DNA from: CAUSWF01 sp963535465
GTDB taxonomy: Bacteria; Bacillota_I; Bacilli_A; RF39; UBA660
NCBI GenBank assembly: GCA_963535465.1
Contig: CAUSWF010000005.1
Coordinates: 7,957 to 71,956, forward strand
Length of the DNA stretch: 64,000 nucleotides
Direction of reading: 5' to 3'
In this document: in pieces, positions 34,839-44,061 of the stretch
How positions within the stretch are numbered: position 1 is the stretch's first letter
Layout of the letters: every line of letters begins with the position of its first letter
Translations under genes and position numbers: made by a program
The notes under the pieces: generated by a model
Told to the model about the DNA's origin: nothing
The model's database searches: none
Seen by the model: only the letters and a program-made list of their open reading frames with translations

Positions 34839-35030
34839 CTTTTTAGTTATTAAACCAGCTTGAACTTCCTCTAAGGCCCTACCAATATTTCTTTTACATT
34901 TGTAATTTGATTCATTCATTTGTAAAAAACCACCTTTTGATATTTGTTTACTTCTACTAGCAGCAATATGAATTAATTCGTATTTTGAGTCTATTAAGTT
35001 CAATAATTTATCTATTGATGGATAAATCAT
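34830..35030 (-). CDS. rpoZ: RNA polymerase omega subunit
   Basis: The 66 residues match omega: YPSIDKLLNLIDSKYELIHIAASRSKQI, then KRNIGRALEEVQAGLI. Omega aids folding of the beta-prime subunit. The usual neighbour gmk is absent. GGGAG is 12 bases upstream of ATG, rather far, and a TTGACA (35076-35071) with a weak -10 lies upstream. Monocistronic between recX and ffh. Confidence 0.88.
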   Translation of the reverse strand: MIYPSIDKLLNLIDSKYELIHIAASRSKQISKGGFLQMNESNYKCKRNIGRALEEVQAGLITKKNK

Positions 35031-35103
35031 CTATATATCACACTCCCTAATTTAATAATAAAAAAAGTTTTGTCAAAATACAACATTTATTACACAATTA
35101 GAC

Positions 35104-35130
35104 AAAAGATAGACGTTTAGCCTATCTTTT
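35104..35130 (-). terminator. Probable intrinsic terminator of ffh
   Basis: Minus strand stem AAAAGATAG/CTATCTTTT (35130-35122 with 35112-35104) next to the ffh stop codon; the T run is short. Confidence 0.65.
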
Positions 35131-36436
35131 AAAATGGTAATTTAAAATTTCCACTACTAAAACTCTTCATCATCTTCTTCATTTGAATAAATTGTTCTAG
35201 TAATTTATTAACCTCTTGAACACTAGTTCCTGATCCCTTAGCTATTCTACTTTTACGTGAAGCTTTTATAATATCAGGATTTCTTCTTTCATATGGTGTC
35301 ATAGAAAGAACTATTGCTTCTACATGAGTCATTTGTTTTGGATCAACTTTAACTTTATCAAGGCCAGCCTTAGATGCCCCTGGTATTAATTTAATAAGAT
35401 TTTCTAATGGGCCAAGTTTTTTCATTTGTTTCATAGTTTTAAGAAAATCTTCCAAATCAAATTTACCATCTTTCATTCTCTTAGCAGCATTCATTGCTTC
35501 TTTTTCATCTATTGCTGCTTCAGCCCTCTCAACTAGAGATACAATATCTCCCATTCCTAGAATTCTACCAGCCATTCTCTCTGGATCAAATTTATCAAGA
35601 CCATCTAATTTTTCACTTACACCAATAAATTTAATAGGCACATTAGTTAAATGTCTAACAGAAAGAGCAACTCCACCTCTAGTATCTCCATCTAGCTTCG
35701 TTAAAATAACTCCTGTTAATTTTAATTTCTCATTAAAACCTGTAATAACATTTATTGCATCCTGACCCATCATAGAATCAATTACAAGTAATACTTCATT
35801 AGGCTTAACAATATTATTTATATCTTCTAACTCTTGCATCAATAAATCATCTATATGAAGTCTACCAGCAGTATCTATAAGTATATAATCATATCCTTTT
35901 TCTTTAGCATACTTATATGCATTTTCAACAATTACTTGTGGCTTACCTTTTCCCTCTTCATAAACTTCTATATTTAATTCTTTACCCAATTGTTTTAATT
36001 GATCAATTGCAGCAGGTCTATATACATCACAAGCAACTAGTAAAGGTTTTTTAGCATACTTTTTTCTAAGAAAATTAGCAAGTTTTCCTATAGTAGTAGT
36101 TTTACCAGAACCTTGTAAACCTACTAACATAAGAACAGAAGGATTACCACTTACATATAAAGGTGATGACTCTCCACCTAAAAGAAGTGTTAATTCATCT
36201 TTAACTATTTTTACAAATTTATCACCAGGATTAATACTCTTACGTACCTCTTCTCCTAATGCTTTTTCTGCTACACTATTAGTAAATTCTTTTACTACCT
36301 TATAGTTTACATCAGCTTCTAACAAAGCCAATCTAATCTCTCTCATCATAGGAGCAATATTATCTTCAGTAATAACCCCGTAACCTTTAATTTTATCAAC
36401 AATACCCTGTAATCTATTTCCTAACGTCTCAAACAT
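35129..36436 (-). CDS. ffh: Signal recognition particle protein Ffh
   Basis: GTPase that binds signal peptides and 4.5S/scRNA, delivering ribosomes to the membrane receptor FtsY (also in this window). The 435 residues have the N helical bundle, the G domain with LQGSGKTTTIGKLA, DTAGRLH, TKLDGDTRGG, and the Met-rich M domain (TMKQMKKLGPLENLIKLIP to QMKKMMKSF). RBS AGGAGGAGG. The C-terminal tail is shorter than in Bacillus. Not adjacent to ylxM as is usual. Confidence 0.97.
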   Translation of the reverse strand: MFETLGNRLQGIVDKIKGYGVITEDNIAPMMREIRLALLEADVNYKVVKEFTNSVAEKALGEEVRKSINPGDKFVKIVKDELTLLLGGESSPLYVSGNPSVLMLVGLQGSGKTTTIGKLANFLRKKYAKKPLLVACDVYRPAAIDQLKQLGKELNIEVYEEGKGKPQVIVENAYKYAKEKGYDYILIDTAGRLHIDDLLMQELEDINNIVKPNEVLLVIDSMMGQDAINVITGFNEKLKLTGVILTKLDGDTRGGVALSVRHLTNVPIKFIGVSEKLDGLDKFDPERMAGRILGMGDIVSLVERAEAAIDEKEAMNAAKRMKDGKFDLEDFLKTMKQMKKLGPLENLIKLIPGASKAGLDKVKVDPKQMTHVEAIVLSMTPYERRNPDIIKASRKSRIAKGSGTSVQEVNKLLEQFIQMKKMMKSFSSGNFKLPF

Positions 36437-36453
36437 AATACCTCCTCCTAAAT

Positions 36454-36483
36454 ATTATATCTTATATACCAAACTATTAACAA
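36454..36483 (-). promoter_or_regulatory. Probable ffh promoter
   Basis: TTGTTA (36483-36478), 18 bases, TATAAT (36459-36454) on the minus strand. The -35 overlaps the T run of the preceding ABC-gene terminator. Confidence 0.6.
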
Positions 36484-36484
36484 G

Positions 36485-36506
36485 AAAAAGAGTAGTTTCC
36501 TACTCT
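36485..36506 (-). terminator. Intrinsic terminator of the ABC exporter operon
   Basis: Minus strand stem AGAGTAG/CTACTCT (36506-36500 with 36495-36489), loop GAAA, then TTTTTC. The stop codon is in the stem. Confidence 0.8.
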
Positions 36507-38794
36507 AATTCAAATTGAGAATTATAAAGTTCAGCATAACTTCCACCTAATTTCATAAGTTCTTCATGATTTCCCTGTTCAACAATATTACCATCTTTAA
36601 CTACAAGTATTAAATCAGCATTCTTTATAGTAGATAATCTATGAGCAATAATAAATGAAGTCTTATTCTTTATAAGTTTATCCATAGCTTTTTGTACTAT
36701 CTCTTCAGTTCTAGTATCAACATTACTAGTAGCCTCATCTAAGATTAAAAATGGACTCTTTTTAAGCATACCACGTGCTATAGTCATGAGTTGTCTTTCT
36801 CCTGCAGAAACAGAATCGACACTATTTATATATGTATCATATCCCTTAGAAAGTGTCTTAATATAGTGATCAAGTCCAACAACTTCACATACTTTAACTA
36901 TTTCATCATCACTAACATCTAACTGATTATATCTAATATTATCTTTAATACTTCCTTCAAATAACCAAGTATCTTGAAGTACCATTGTAAATAAATCATG
37001 TATATTATCCCTAGTTAACTTAGAAATAGAATAATTATCTATTACTATATCTCCAGATGAAATATTATAAAATTTCATAAGTAAATTAACCATAGTCGTC
37101 TTTCCTGCTCCTGTAGGTCCAACTATCGCAACTTTCTGACCAGCTTTTATCTTGGCTGAAAAGCCTTTTATAGTAGGAGTGTCATTTCCATCATACGTAA
37201 AAACAACATTCTTAAATTCTATATTACCTTTAGCTTTAGAAATAGCTAACTTAGAATTAATACTAGATTCATCTGCCTCTTCTTTCTCATCTATAAATTT
37301 AAATACTCTCTCACTTGCCGCAACACCAGATTGTAGTGAATTTAGACCTTGTGCAAATTGTGAAAGAGGCTGAGTAAATAATCTAACATAAGTAATAAAA
37401 GCAACTATTACTCCAAAAGTAATCTTACCATCAAGTGCCAGCATAGAACCAACTATACATACCGCAACATACCCAAAATTACCTATAAAATTCATCCCAG
37501 GTTGCATTAAACCAGATAAGAAACTAGATAATATATTAGACTTATATAATTCTGTATTTAATTTATTAAACTTATCACTTGCATAATCAGATGCATTATA
37601 AACATTTATTACATTCAAAGAAGAATACATCTCTTCAATATGACCATTTAATAACCCTAAAGACTCTTGCTTCTTAATAAAATATTTTTGACTCTTACTA
37701 AGAATTATACCAATAAATATAAAACCAAATATACTAGAAATAACTGCCGTAAAGGCCATAACTATATTAGTAATAAACATCATAACTAAAGAACCAATAA
37801 GTAATGTAGAAGATGAAACTAGCATCGCTGCTGACTGATTAAGGCTCTGAGTTATTGTATCTACATCATTAGTAACAATAGACATTATATTACCTGTTTC
37901 ATTTTTATCAAAAAATGATAAAGGTAACTTATTAAATTTTTTCGAAATATTATTTCTTATTTTATAAGCAAATCTATTAGAAGTATTAGCCATAATAATA
38001 TGTTCTAAAAAACTAAGTAAAGCACTAACTACATATAATATAAATATAAAAATCGTAATACTTTTAATCTTATCCAATCTCATACTAGGTAAAATTACTT
38101 TCTTTAAACTGCTAGGTAACTTATCAAATTTATTATAAATATCTTTATCTTTCTTTAACTCCTTAGAAGAAGATACCATATTCATAAATTTAACTTGATC
38201 ATAAGAATTAATTTTTACTCCATCTATAATTAAATCATCAAATATAACCTTAGCTATACTATCAGGTAAACTAATTCTATTATTACTGCTCTCTTTAATA
38301 AATTTAATCTTATCACTGCGACTAATATTTACCCCATTATATATACTATCAGTAAATAATTTATTAAGTGTATTATCACTAAGTGAATAAATAGAACTAA
38401 AATCTCCTTTATACAGTTTTAAAATATAAGACTGCTCTTCTTGAGAAATACTTGAATCTGTCATAATATTTCCAAAGTTAGTATAATTAATATCTAATAT
38501 TTTCACTATTCTCTTTTTAAAAGAATCACTATTAATATTACTCTTAATACTATTAGATATCTTTACAAGATTACTATTATTAATCATTAAACCACTAGTA
38601 ATTTCATCAGTTAACTTACTAAGTTGTTTAGGAGCAAAAATTGATATAACACTAGATAAAACAGATAATAAAACTGCTAATAATATAAAATACTTAAATA
38701 TACCTAATTCTATAAAAATCCTTTTAACTGACTTTTTAAAATCTTTAGGTTTAGCTGCTGGAATTCCACCCATACTTCTTCTATTACTAGACAT
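36500..38794 (-). CDS. ABC exporter subunit with large extracytoplasmic insertion
   Basis: The 764 residues are a fused transmembrane-ATPase half exporter. Between helix 1 (about 33-55) and helix 2 (about 240-265) lies an extra segment of roughly 165 residues rich in Ser, Asn and Lys, predicted outside the membrane; ordinary subunits have about 580 residues. The nucleotide domain is complete: Walker A GPTGAGKTT, signature VSAGERQ (variant of LSGGQ), Walker B FLILDEATSNVD with catalytic Glu, and H-loop IAHRLST. It pairs with the upstream 579-residue subunit (1-base overlap) as a heterodimer. Substrate unknown; drugs, peptides or lipids are possible. Confidence 0.88.
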   Translation of the reverse strand: MSSNRRSMGGIPAAKPKDFKKSVKRIFIELGIFKYFILLAVLLSVLSSVISIFAPKQLSKLTDEITSGLMINNSNLVKISNSIKSNINSDSFKKRIVKILDINYTNFGNIMTDSSISQEEQSYILKLYKGDFSSIYSLSDNTLNKLFTDSIYNGVNISRSDKIKFIKESSNNRISLPDSIAKVIFDDLIIDGVKINSYDQVKFMNMVSSSKELKKDKDIYNKFDKLPSSLKKVILPSMRLDKIKSITIFIFILYVVSALLSFLEHIIMANTSNRFAYKIRNNISKKFNKLPLSFFDKNETGNIMSIVTNDVDTITQSLNQSAAMLVSSSTLLIGSLVMMFITNIVMAFTAVISSIFGFIFIGIILSKSQKYFIKKQESLGLLNGHIEEMYSSLNVINVYNASDYASDKFNKLNTELYKSNILSSFLSGLMQPGMNFIGNFGYVAVCIVGSMLALDGKITFGVIVAFITYVRLFTQPLSQFAQGLNSLQSGVAASERVFKFIDEKEEADESSINSKLAISKAKGNIEFKNVVFTYDGNDTPTIKGFSAKIKAGQKVAIVGPTGAGKTTMVNLLMKFYNISSGDIVIDNYSISKLTRDNIHDLFTMVLQDTWLFEGSIKDNIRYNQLDVSDDEIVKVCEVVGLDHYIKTLSKGYDTYINSVDSVSAGERQLMTIARGMLKKSPFLILDEATSNVDTRTEEIVQKAMDKLIKNKTSFIIAHRLSTIKNADLILVVKDGNIVEQGNHEELMKLGGSYAELYNSQFELE

Positions 38795-40533
38795 TATAAT
38801 TCCTCCTCACTTAATTGAGATAATGCTATTTCCTTATAAACATTACAATTCTTTAATAATTCTTTATGTTTACCAATACCAACTATTTTCCCTTGATCTA
38901 AAACTATTATTTTATCTGCATTCATAATAGTACCAATTCTTTGCGCAACAATAAGTACAGTAGAATCCTTCATATTCTTTCTTAATTCTTTTCTAAGTAT
39001 AGAATCAGTCTTATAATCAAGAGCAGAAAAAGAATCATCAAATATATATATTTCTGGATTTTTCGCAATAGCTCTCGCAATAGATAATCTTTGCTTTTGC
39101 CCTCCACTTATATTAGTACCAGACGGAGCTATTATAGAATCATATTTTTTATCCATAGCCTCAACAAATTCACTAGCTTGAGCTATTTTTATAGACTCTT
39201 TTATTGTTTTCATATCTATATTTTTACCAAAATCTATATTAAATTTAACACTTCCGTTTAATAATACTGCTTTTTGAGATACATATCCTAACTTCTCATT
39301 AAGAGTACTCTTCTTGTATTCTTTAACATTCTTACCATCAACTAATATTTCACCACTAAATACATCATAAAATCTAGGAACTAAATTTATTAAAGTAGAT
39401 TTACCTGAGCCTGTACTACCAATAAAAGCAACTACTTCTCCCTTAGATGCTTTAAACGAAATATCTTTTAAAACATACTCTTCAGCATCTGGATATTTAA
39501 ATGAAACATTTCTAAATTCAACTTCTCCCTTTAATTTAGTATTACCAATAAATGTACCATCTACATTATTTTCTACTTTATCTAATACTTCATTTATTCT
39601 TTTAGAGGAAACTATAGCTCTAGGAATAATAGTAAATATCATCGCAAGCATCAAAAATGACATTATTACTTGAATAGAATAACTTGAAAATACAATCATA
39701 TTTGAAAATACATTTAACTTATCAGACATCATACTATTACTAATTATAGTTGCTCCACTAAAATATATTGATAACGTTAATAAATACATTACTAAGAATA
39801 TAATAGGTTGCATTATAGAAAAAGCAGATTGTATAAATATTTCTTGTTTAAATAAATCATTATTAACTTTATCAAACTTATCTTCTTGATAATTAGAAGC
39901 ATTAAAAGCTCTAACAACCCTAATACCAGTAAGACTTTCTCTAGTAACACTATTTAATTTATCAGTTAATTTTTGTATAATTTTAAATCTTGGTACAACA
40001 AGTACAACAAGTATACCTACAACAAACATCAAAACACAAACACTAATCGCAGTATATGAAGACCAAAGTACAGATCTATTAAGTATTTTTGTAATAGCCC
40101 AAACAGCTGTAATAGGTGACTTAATAAGAAGTTGTAACCCCATACCTAAAGTCATTTCAATCTGCGTAACATCATTAGTTGTTCTAGTAATTAAGCTAGA
40201 TACTTCAAACTCCTTAGTAGTTGAAGTAGAAAAAGATAATATCTTATTAAATAACCTTTCTCTTAAACTTAAAGATAAACTAGAAGTAATATAAGCTATT
40301 ATATATCCAGTAAAAACCGATACCATAAAAGAACCAAATGCACAAAGAAGCATATAAAAACCATTAGCTAAGATATCATTCATCTTACTACCACTAGTTT
40401 GTACTAACTTAGTAATATTAGACATATAATCAGGCATTTTTAACTCTAAAAAAACCTGAATAAATATAAATATTACACTAACTAATATTAAAAATAATTG
40501 CTTTTTATTAAAATTTTTAAATATTTTTATCAT
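38794..40533 (-). CDS. ABC exporter subunit with degenerate ATP site
   Basis: The 579-residue partner has six transmembrane helices and a nucleotide domain with Walker A GSTGSGKST and signature ISGGQKQR. Its Walker B ends IYIFDDSFSALD, with Asp in place of the catalytic Glu, and the switch position is in VAQRIGT (Gln instead of His). This is the pattern of the degenerate site in heterodimeric exporters (BmrCD, TM287/288 type). RBS AAGGAGAAG. First gene of the two-gene operon, with promoter at 40565-40593. Confidence 0.9.
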   Translation of the reverse strand: MIKIFKNFNKKQLFLILVSVIFIFIQVFLELKMPDYMSNITKLVQTSGSKMNDILANGFYMLLCAFGSFMVSVFTGYIIAYITSSLSLSLRERLFNKILSFSTSTTKEFEVSSLITRTTNDVTQIEMTLGMGLQLLIKSPITAVWAITKILNRSVLWSSYTAISVCVLMFVVGILVVLVVPRFKIIQKLTDKLNSVTRESLTGIRVVRAFNASNYQEDKFDKVNNDLFKQEIFIQSAFSIMQPIIFLVMYLLTLSIYFSGATIISNSMMSDKLNVFSNMIVFSSYSIQVIMSFLMLAMIFTIIPRAIVSSKRINEVLDKVENNVDGTFIGNTKLKGEVEFRNVSFKYPDAEEYVLKDISFKASKGEVVAFIGSTGSGKSTLINLVPRFYDVFSGEILVDGKNVKEYKKSTLNEKLGYVSQKAVLLNGSVKFNIDFGKNIDMKTIKESIKIAQASEFVEAMDKKYDSIIAPSGTNISGGQKQRLSIARAIAKNPEIYIFDDSFSALDYKTDSILRKELRKNMKDSTVLIVAQRIGTIMNADKIIVLDQGKIVGIGKHKELLKNCNVYKEIALSQLSEEEL

Positions 40534-40564
40534 ATCTTCTCCTTATCAATTATCAAATAAAACA

Positions 40565-40593
40565 ATTATAAACAAATCATAATAATATTACAA
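40565..40593 (-). promoter_or_regulatory. Promoter of the ABC exporter operon
   Basis: TTGTAA (40593-40588), 17 bases, TATAAT (40570-40565) on the minus strand, 32 bases before the first ABC gene. Confidence 0.7.
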
Positions 40594-40621
40594 GAAAAAA
40601 GATTATATAAAATATAATCTT
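40593..40621 (-). terminator. Intrinsic terminator of the HerA-like gene
   Basis: Minus strand 10-bp stem AAGATTATAT/ATATAATCTT (40621-40612 with 40608-40599), 3-base loop, then TTTTTC. It overlaps the stop codon. Confidence 0.85.
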
Positions 40622-42614
40622 AATAATCATCTGGTGATAATTTATCATCATCATCTAAATTAATATCTTCATATAAATTATTAGATGAATTACTACTAGT
40701 CTGTAATGTAGGAATATCAATAAATCCTCCACTATTATTACCACTATTATTTATAACTTCACTACTAAGTTCCTTAATATAAGGATTATTATCTACTTGA
40801 TTAGTATTATTAACAGTGACATTATTTAAAACAGGATTAGTATTATTAGGAACTACATTATTCATATTATTTCCACTATTCCAAATAGAAACAACATCAC
40901 AGTTACCACTCCAAGGAAGTGGATTTGGCATCTGTAACTTAGCTATAATCGGAATAGTAAAAGCATGTCCAAAAGCAAGACAAGTACCACTCTGTAGACC
41001 TTTCTGTTTTTCAACAATCTCATCTGTAATATTAGGAACCATTTTTCTGATATATTCAACATCAACTGGATGATTAATTCTAAATATTAAGAAATTTGAA
41101 CATTGAGAAATAACAGTATCAGATAACTCTACCGGTCTTTGTGTAATTAATCCAAGTAACACACCATACTTTCTTCCTTCTTTCGCTACTCTTTCAAATA
41201 TATTAAATCCAAATAATTCTCTATCTATATCATTTTGAACATATCTATGTGCTTCTTCAAGTACTATATGAAAAGGAATACTAGCTCTCTTACTAAGAGA
41301 TTTACTATAATCAAAAACTAACCTTGAAAATATTTTAACAATTACCTTAGCAAAACTATCATCTACATCATCTAAATTAATATTTATAATTTGATATTTC
41401 TTACCATTATTAGATAAAAGTCCCAATAAATAATTACCAATGCTAACATAATTAGGATAATTAAAATATTTAGCATTATTACCTCTAATTAACTCATGTA
41501 ATCTAACTTTAATAGTAATAGCATCACTATAAGTATTCTTATTTCTTAACCAACCTTCACTAATAAGAGTAAACTCTAAAGCCTTTTCTAAAGTATCTAA
41601 ATTATAATAAACTTCTTCATTTATCTTATAATCTTCCAATTTATCATCTATAAATGAAGATAGATATTCTCCTAATAAAACACTCTCACTAAATTGTCCT
41701 TTATTATCTATTAAAAATAAATCTTTAAATTTTCTAGTATATCCTACTCCTTTTACTTCAGTATCTAATTTAAAACTATCAGTAGAACAACTAGAAAGTA
41801 TATTAAATATTTCATTTTTCTTATTCGGAGTAGTTTCATTAGTATATAAAACACTCATAATAGCCTTAGCAATCAAATGATTCTTAAATCTCAAAGAATC
41901 TTTTTCATCTTGCGAAAATATTAAAGCTAACTTTTTCATTCTCTCAATTATAGGTAATTGAGAATGTTTATTAACGCCTAAAAGTAATGCCAAATCAACT
42001 ACATTAAGCAAATGAATAGGTATTATTAAATCTTCTCCTCCATTTAATCCACTATTAGTAGTAATATATCTATAATTATACATAGGATTAATAGAATTGA
42101 TATTAGAAAAAGCATTCTTATATTCAGATGAAGAATCAAAAAGTAATATATTGGCATTAATTGGCTTTAACTTAGGATCACAAAACATATTTTGAAACAG
42201 TCTACTAACTCCACAAGACTTACCAGAACCAGTATTACCAAATATTGTAAAATGATTACTAAAAAAAGCATTAACATTCATATAAATCGGTAAATTATCA
42301 TAAAAAGGAGAATTTCCTAATTCAATATAACCAAAATTATTAGTACCAGTTATAATAGGAACTTCGCTCTTATCTATAACTCTAACTCTTGCATCTAGTG
42401 ATGGTTTTCTAATAGTTCCATTAAGTAATTTACCATTAACTATTTCTCCTAAAAACCTAACCTTAACAATAGAACCATCTAAATCATCAACTTCACCAAG
42501 TATAGTCTTCTTACCATCTTCAAATATCAAATGTAAATTCATCAAATTACTACTAACATTCTTAGAAAGTATAGAACATGACTTATCACTCATATATATA
42601 ATTTTCTCAAACAT
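40620..42614 (-). CDS. HerA/DUF87-like hexameric ATPase
   Basis: The 664 residues have an N-terminal HAS-type barrel (about 1-90), Walker A GNTGSGKS at 126-133, a Walker B with tandem Glu in FHIVLEEAHRYVQND and the arginine-finger type segment GLITQRPVELSDTVISQCSNF. HerA-like ATPases translocate DNA, in archaea with the nuclease NurA; bacterial homologues serve repair or defence. The last 100 residues are Asn/Ser-rich low complexity. No NurA-like gene is adjacent, so the partner and job are open. Monocistronic with its own promoter and terminator. Confidence 0.85.
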   Translation of the reverse strand: MFEKIIYMSDKSCSILSKNVSSNLMNLHLIFEDGKKTILGEVDDLDGSIVKVRFLGEIVNGKLLNGTIRKPSLDARVRVIDKSEVPIITGTNNFGYIELGNSPFYDNLPIYMNVNAFFSNHFTIFGNTGSGKSCGVSRLFQNMFCDPKLKPINANILLFDSSSEYKNAFSNINSINPMYNYRYITTNSGLNGGEDLIIPIHLLNVVDLALLLGVNKHSQLPIIERMKKLALIFSQDEKDSLRFKNHLIAKAIMSVLYTNETTPNKKNEIFNILSSCSTDSFKLDTEVKGVGYTRKFKDLFLIDNKGQFSESVLLGEYLSSFIDDKLEDYKINEEVYYNLDTLEKALEFTLISEGWLRNKNTYSDAITIKVRLHELIRGNNAKYFNYPNYVSIGNYLLGLLSNNGKKYQIININLDDVDDSFAKVIVKIFSRLVFDYSKSLSKRASIPFHIVLEEAHRYVQNDIDRELFGFNIFERVAKEGRKYGVLLGLITQRPVELSDTVISQCSNFLIFRINHPVDVEYIRKMVPNITDEIVEKQKGLQSGTCLAFGHAFTIPIIAKLQMPNPLPWSGNCDVVSIWNSGNNMNNVVPNNTNPVLNNVTVNNTNQVDNNPYIKELSSEVINNSGNNSGGFIDIPTLQTSSNSSNNLYEDINLDDDDKLSPDDY

Positions 42615-42636
42615 AGCATCCCTCTATTCTATTAAT

Positions 42637-42665
42637 ATTATACAAATATATTAACTCTATCGCAA
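42637..42665 (-). promoter_or_regulatory. Promoter of the HerA-like gene
   Basis: TTGCGA (42665-42660), 17 bases, TATAAT (42642-42637) on the minus strand. The -35 is also a copy of the oriented TCGCA motif. Confidence 0.7.
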
Positions 42666-42691
42666 TAAAAAATAGTCTATAAAGACTATTT
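42664..42691 (-). terminator. Intrinsic terminator of ftsY-ylxM
   Basis: Minus strand stem AAATAGTC/GACTATTT (42691-42684 with 42677-42670), loop TTTATA, then TTTATTG. Confidence 0.8.
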
Positions 42692-42694
42692 ACA

Positions 42695-42994
42695 CTAACT
42701 ATTAAATATTTGATTTATTTTATCCATTTCTTCTTTTGATATTTTACTACTAATAATTTCGCTAATTTTATTTATCTTATCAAGTAACTTTAACTTATCT
42801 TCATATTCAATTAACTTATTAGTAACAAATTTCAATTGTTTAAATATGGCATTTCTGCTTACACCATATGCTTCACTCATCTCACTATAACTTAAATTAT
42901 TAAAATAATAATCTTCAAAATACTTCTTCTGAGTATCAGTCAACAATTCACCATACATATCATACAACTTATTATAATAAACTACTTCTTCCAT
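42695..42994 (-). CDS. ylxM: YlxM, SRP-associated DNA-binding-like protein
   Basis: The 99 residues contain a sigma-70 region 4 type helix-turn-helix (LTDTQKKYFEDYYFNNLSYSEM, then AYGVSRNAIFKQLKFV), the YlxM family. YlxM interacts with SRP components in streptococci. It starts right after the ftsY stop codon, a common pairing. Confidence 0.9.
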   Translation of the reverse strand: MEEVVYYNKLYDMYGELLTDTQKKYFEDYYFNNLSYSEMSEAYGVSRNAIFKQLKFVTNKLIEYEDKLKLLDKINKISEIISSKISKEEMDKINQIFNS

Positions 42995-43960
42995 CTACAT
43001 CATATCCTTAAATAAACCATATATATAATCTTCTATATCAAAAGTTACTAAATCATCGATTCCTTCACCAAGTCCTACATATTTAACTGATAAATCTAGT
43101 TCATTTTTAATTGCTAAAACTATACCACCCTTCGCAGTACCATCAAGCTTCGTTAAAACTATACCAGTTATATTAGTAATTTCTTTAAATGACTTAGCTT
43201 GACTAACACCATTTTGTCCCGTAGTCGCATCAATTACTAATAATGTTTCATGTGGAGCACCTTCTATTAAAGAACTAATTACTTTATTTATTTTTTCTAA
43301 CTCTCTCATTAAATTATCTTTATTTTGTAATCTACCAGCAGTATCAACAAGTACAATATCAAAATTATCTCTCTTAGCTTTCTCTAATCCATCATATATT
43401 ACAGAAGCAGGATCTCTATCTTCTACACCATAAAAATCTACTCCACTTCTCTTACTCCACTCTTCTAATTGTTCAGTTGCTCCTGCTCTAAAAGTATCCC
43501 CAGCAATTAATAAAACTTTCTTGCCTTCTTTTTTAAACTTACTAGCTAACTTACCAATAGTAGTAGTTTTACCAACTCCATTAACTCCAACAAATAATAA
43601 AACAGTAGGTCCAATATCATTATAATTTATCTTATTTGTTAAAACATTATCATTTACATATAATACAAATAATTCATCAACTATAATTTCTTTTAATAAA
43701 CTAGTATCTTTAATCTTCTCATCTATTACTCTTTTTCTAATACTTTCCATAAAAGATTCTAATGTATTAATACCTATATCCGCACCAATTAATATTTCCT
43801 CTAACTCATCAAAATAGTCTTCACATATTTCTTTATATTTATCGTTCAAATTAGTTAATTTAGATACAAAATTATTTCTCGATTTAGTTAATCCTTTTTC
43901 ATATAAATTAGTATCTTTTTTATTAACAAATACTGACTTTAATTTATCAAATAATCCCAT
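42995..43960 (-). CDS. ftsY: SRP receptor FtsY
   Basis: Membrane-associated GTPase that receives Ffh-ribosome complexes. The 321 residues contain the N bundle and G domain with GVNGVGKTTTIGKLA, DTFRAGATEQL, DTAGRLQ and TKLDGTAKGG. It lacks the long acidic A domain, as in many Firmicutes. RBS GGTGAAG; extended -10 TGGTATAAT at 43985-43977. Operon ftsY-ylxM, divergent from rnj. Confidence 0.96.
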   Translation of the reverse strand: MGLFDKLKSVFVNKKDTNLYEKGLTKSRNNFVSKLTNLNDKYKEICEDYFDELEEILIGADIGINTLESFMESIRKRVIDEKIKDTSLLKEIIVDELFVLYVNDNVLTNKINYNDIGPTVLLFVGVNGVGKTTTIGKLASKFKKEGKKVLLIAGDTFRAGATEQLEEWSKRSGVDFYGVEDRDPASVIYDGLEKAKRDNFDIVLVDTAGRLQNKDNLMRELEKINKVISSLIEGAPHETLLVIDATTGQNGVSQAKSFKEITNITGIVLTKLDGTAKGGIVLAIKNELDLSVKYVGLGEGIDDLVTFDIEDYIYGLFKDMM

Positions 43961-43976
43961 TTACTTCACCCATTTA

Positions 43977-43985
43977 ATTATACCA
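43977..43985 (-). promoter_or_regulatory. Extended -10 promoter of ftsY-ylxM
   Basis: TGGTATAAT on the minus strand, 16 bases upstream of the ftsY ATG, facing away from the rnj promoter. Confidence 0.6.
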
Positions 43986-43990
43986 TGAAG

Positions 43991-44019
43991 TAGACAAATA
44001 AGAAAATATGTAGTATAAT
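43991..44019 (+). promoter_or_regulatory. Promoter of rnj
   Basis: TAGACA (43991-43996), 17 bases, TATAAT (44014-44019), 42 bases before the rnj start. Confidence 0.8.
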
Positions 44020-44061
44020 TTCTTAGTTAGTTCTTATAAAATTAATTGAAAGGAGATAAAT

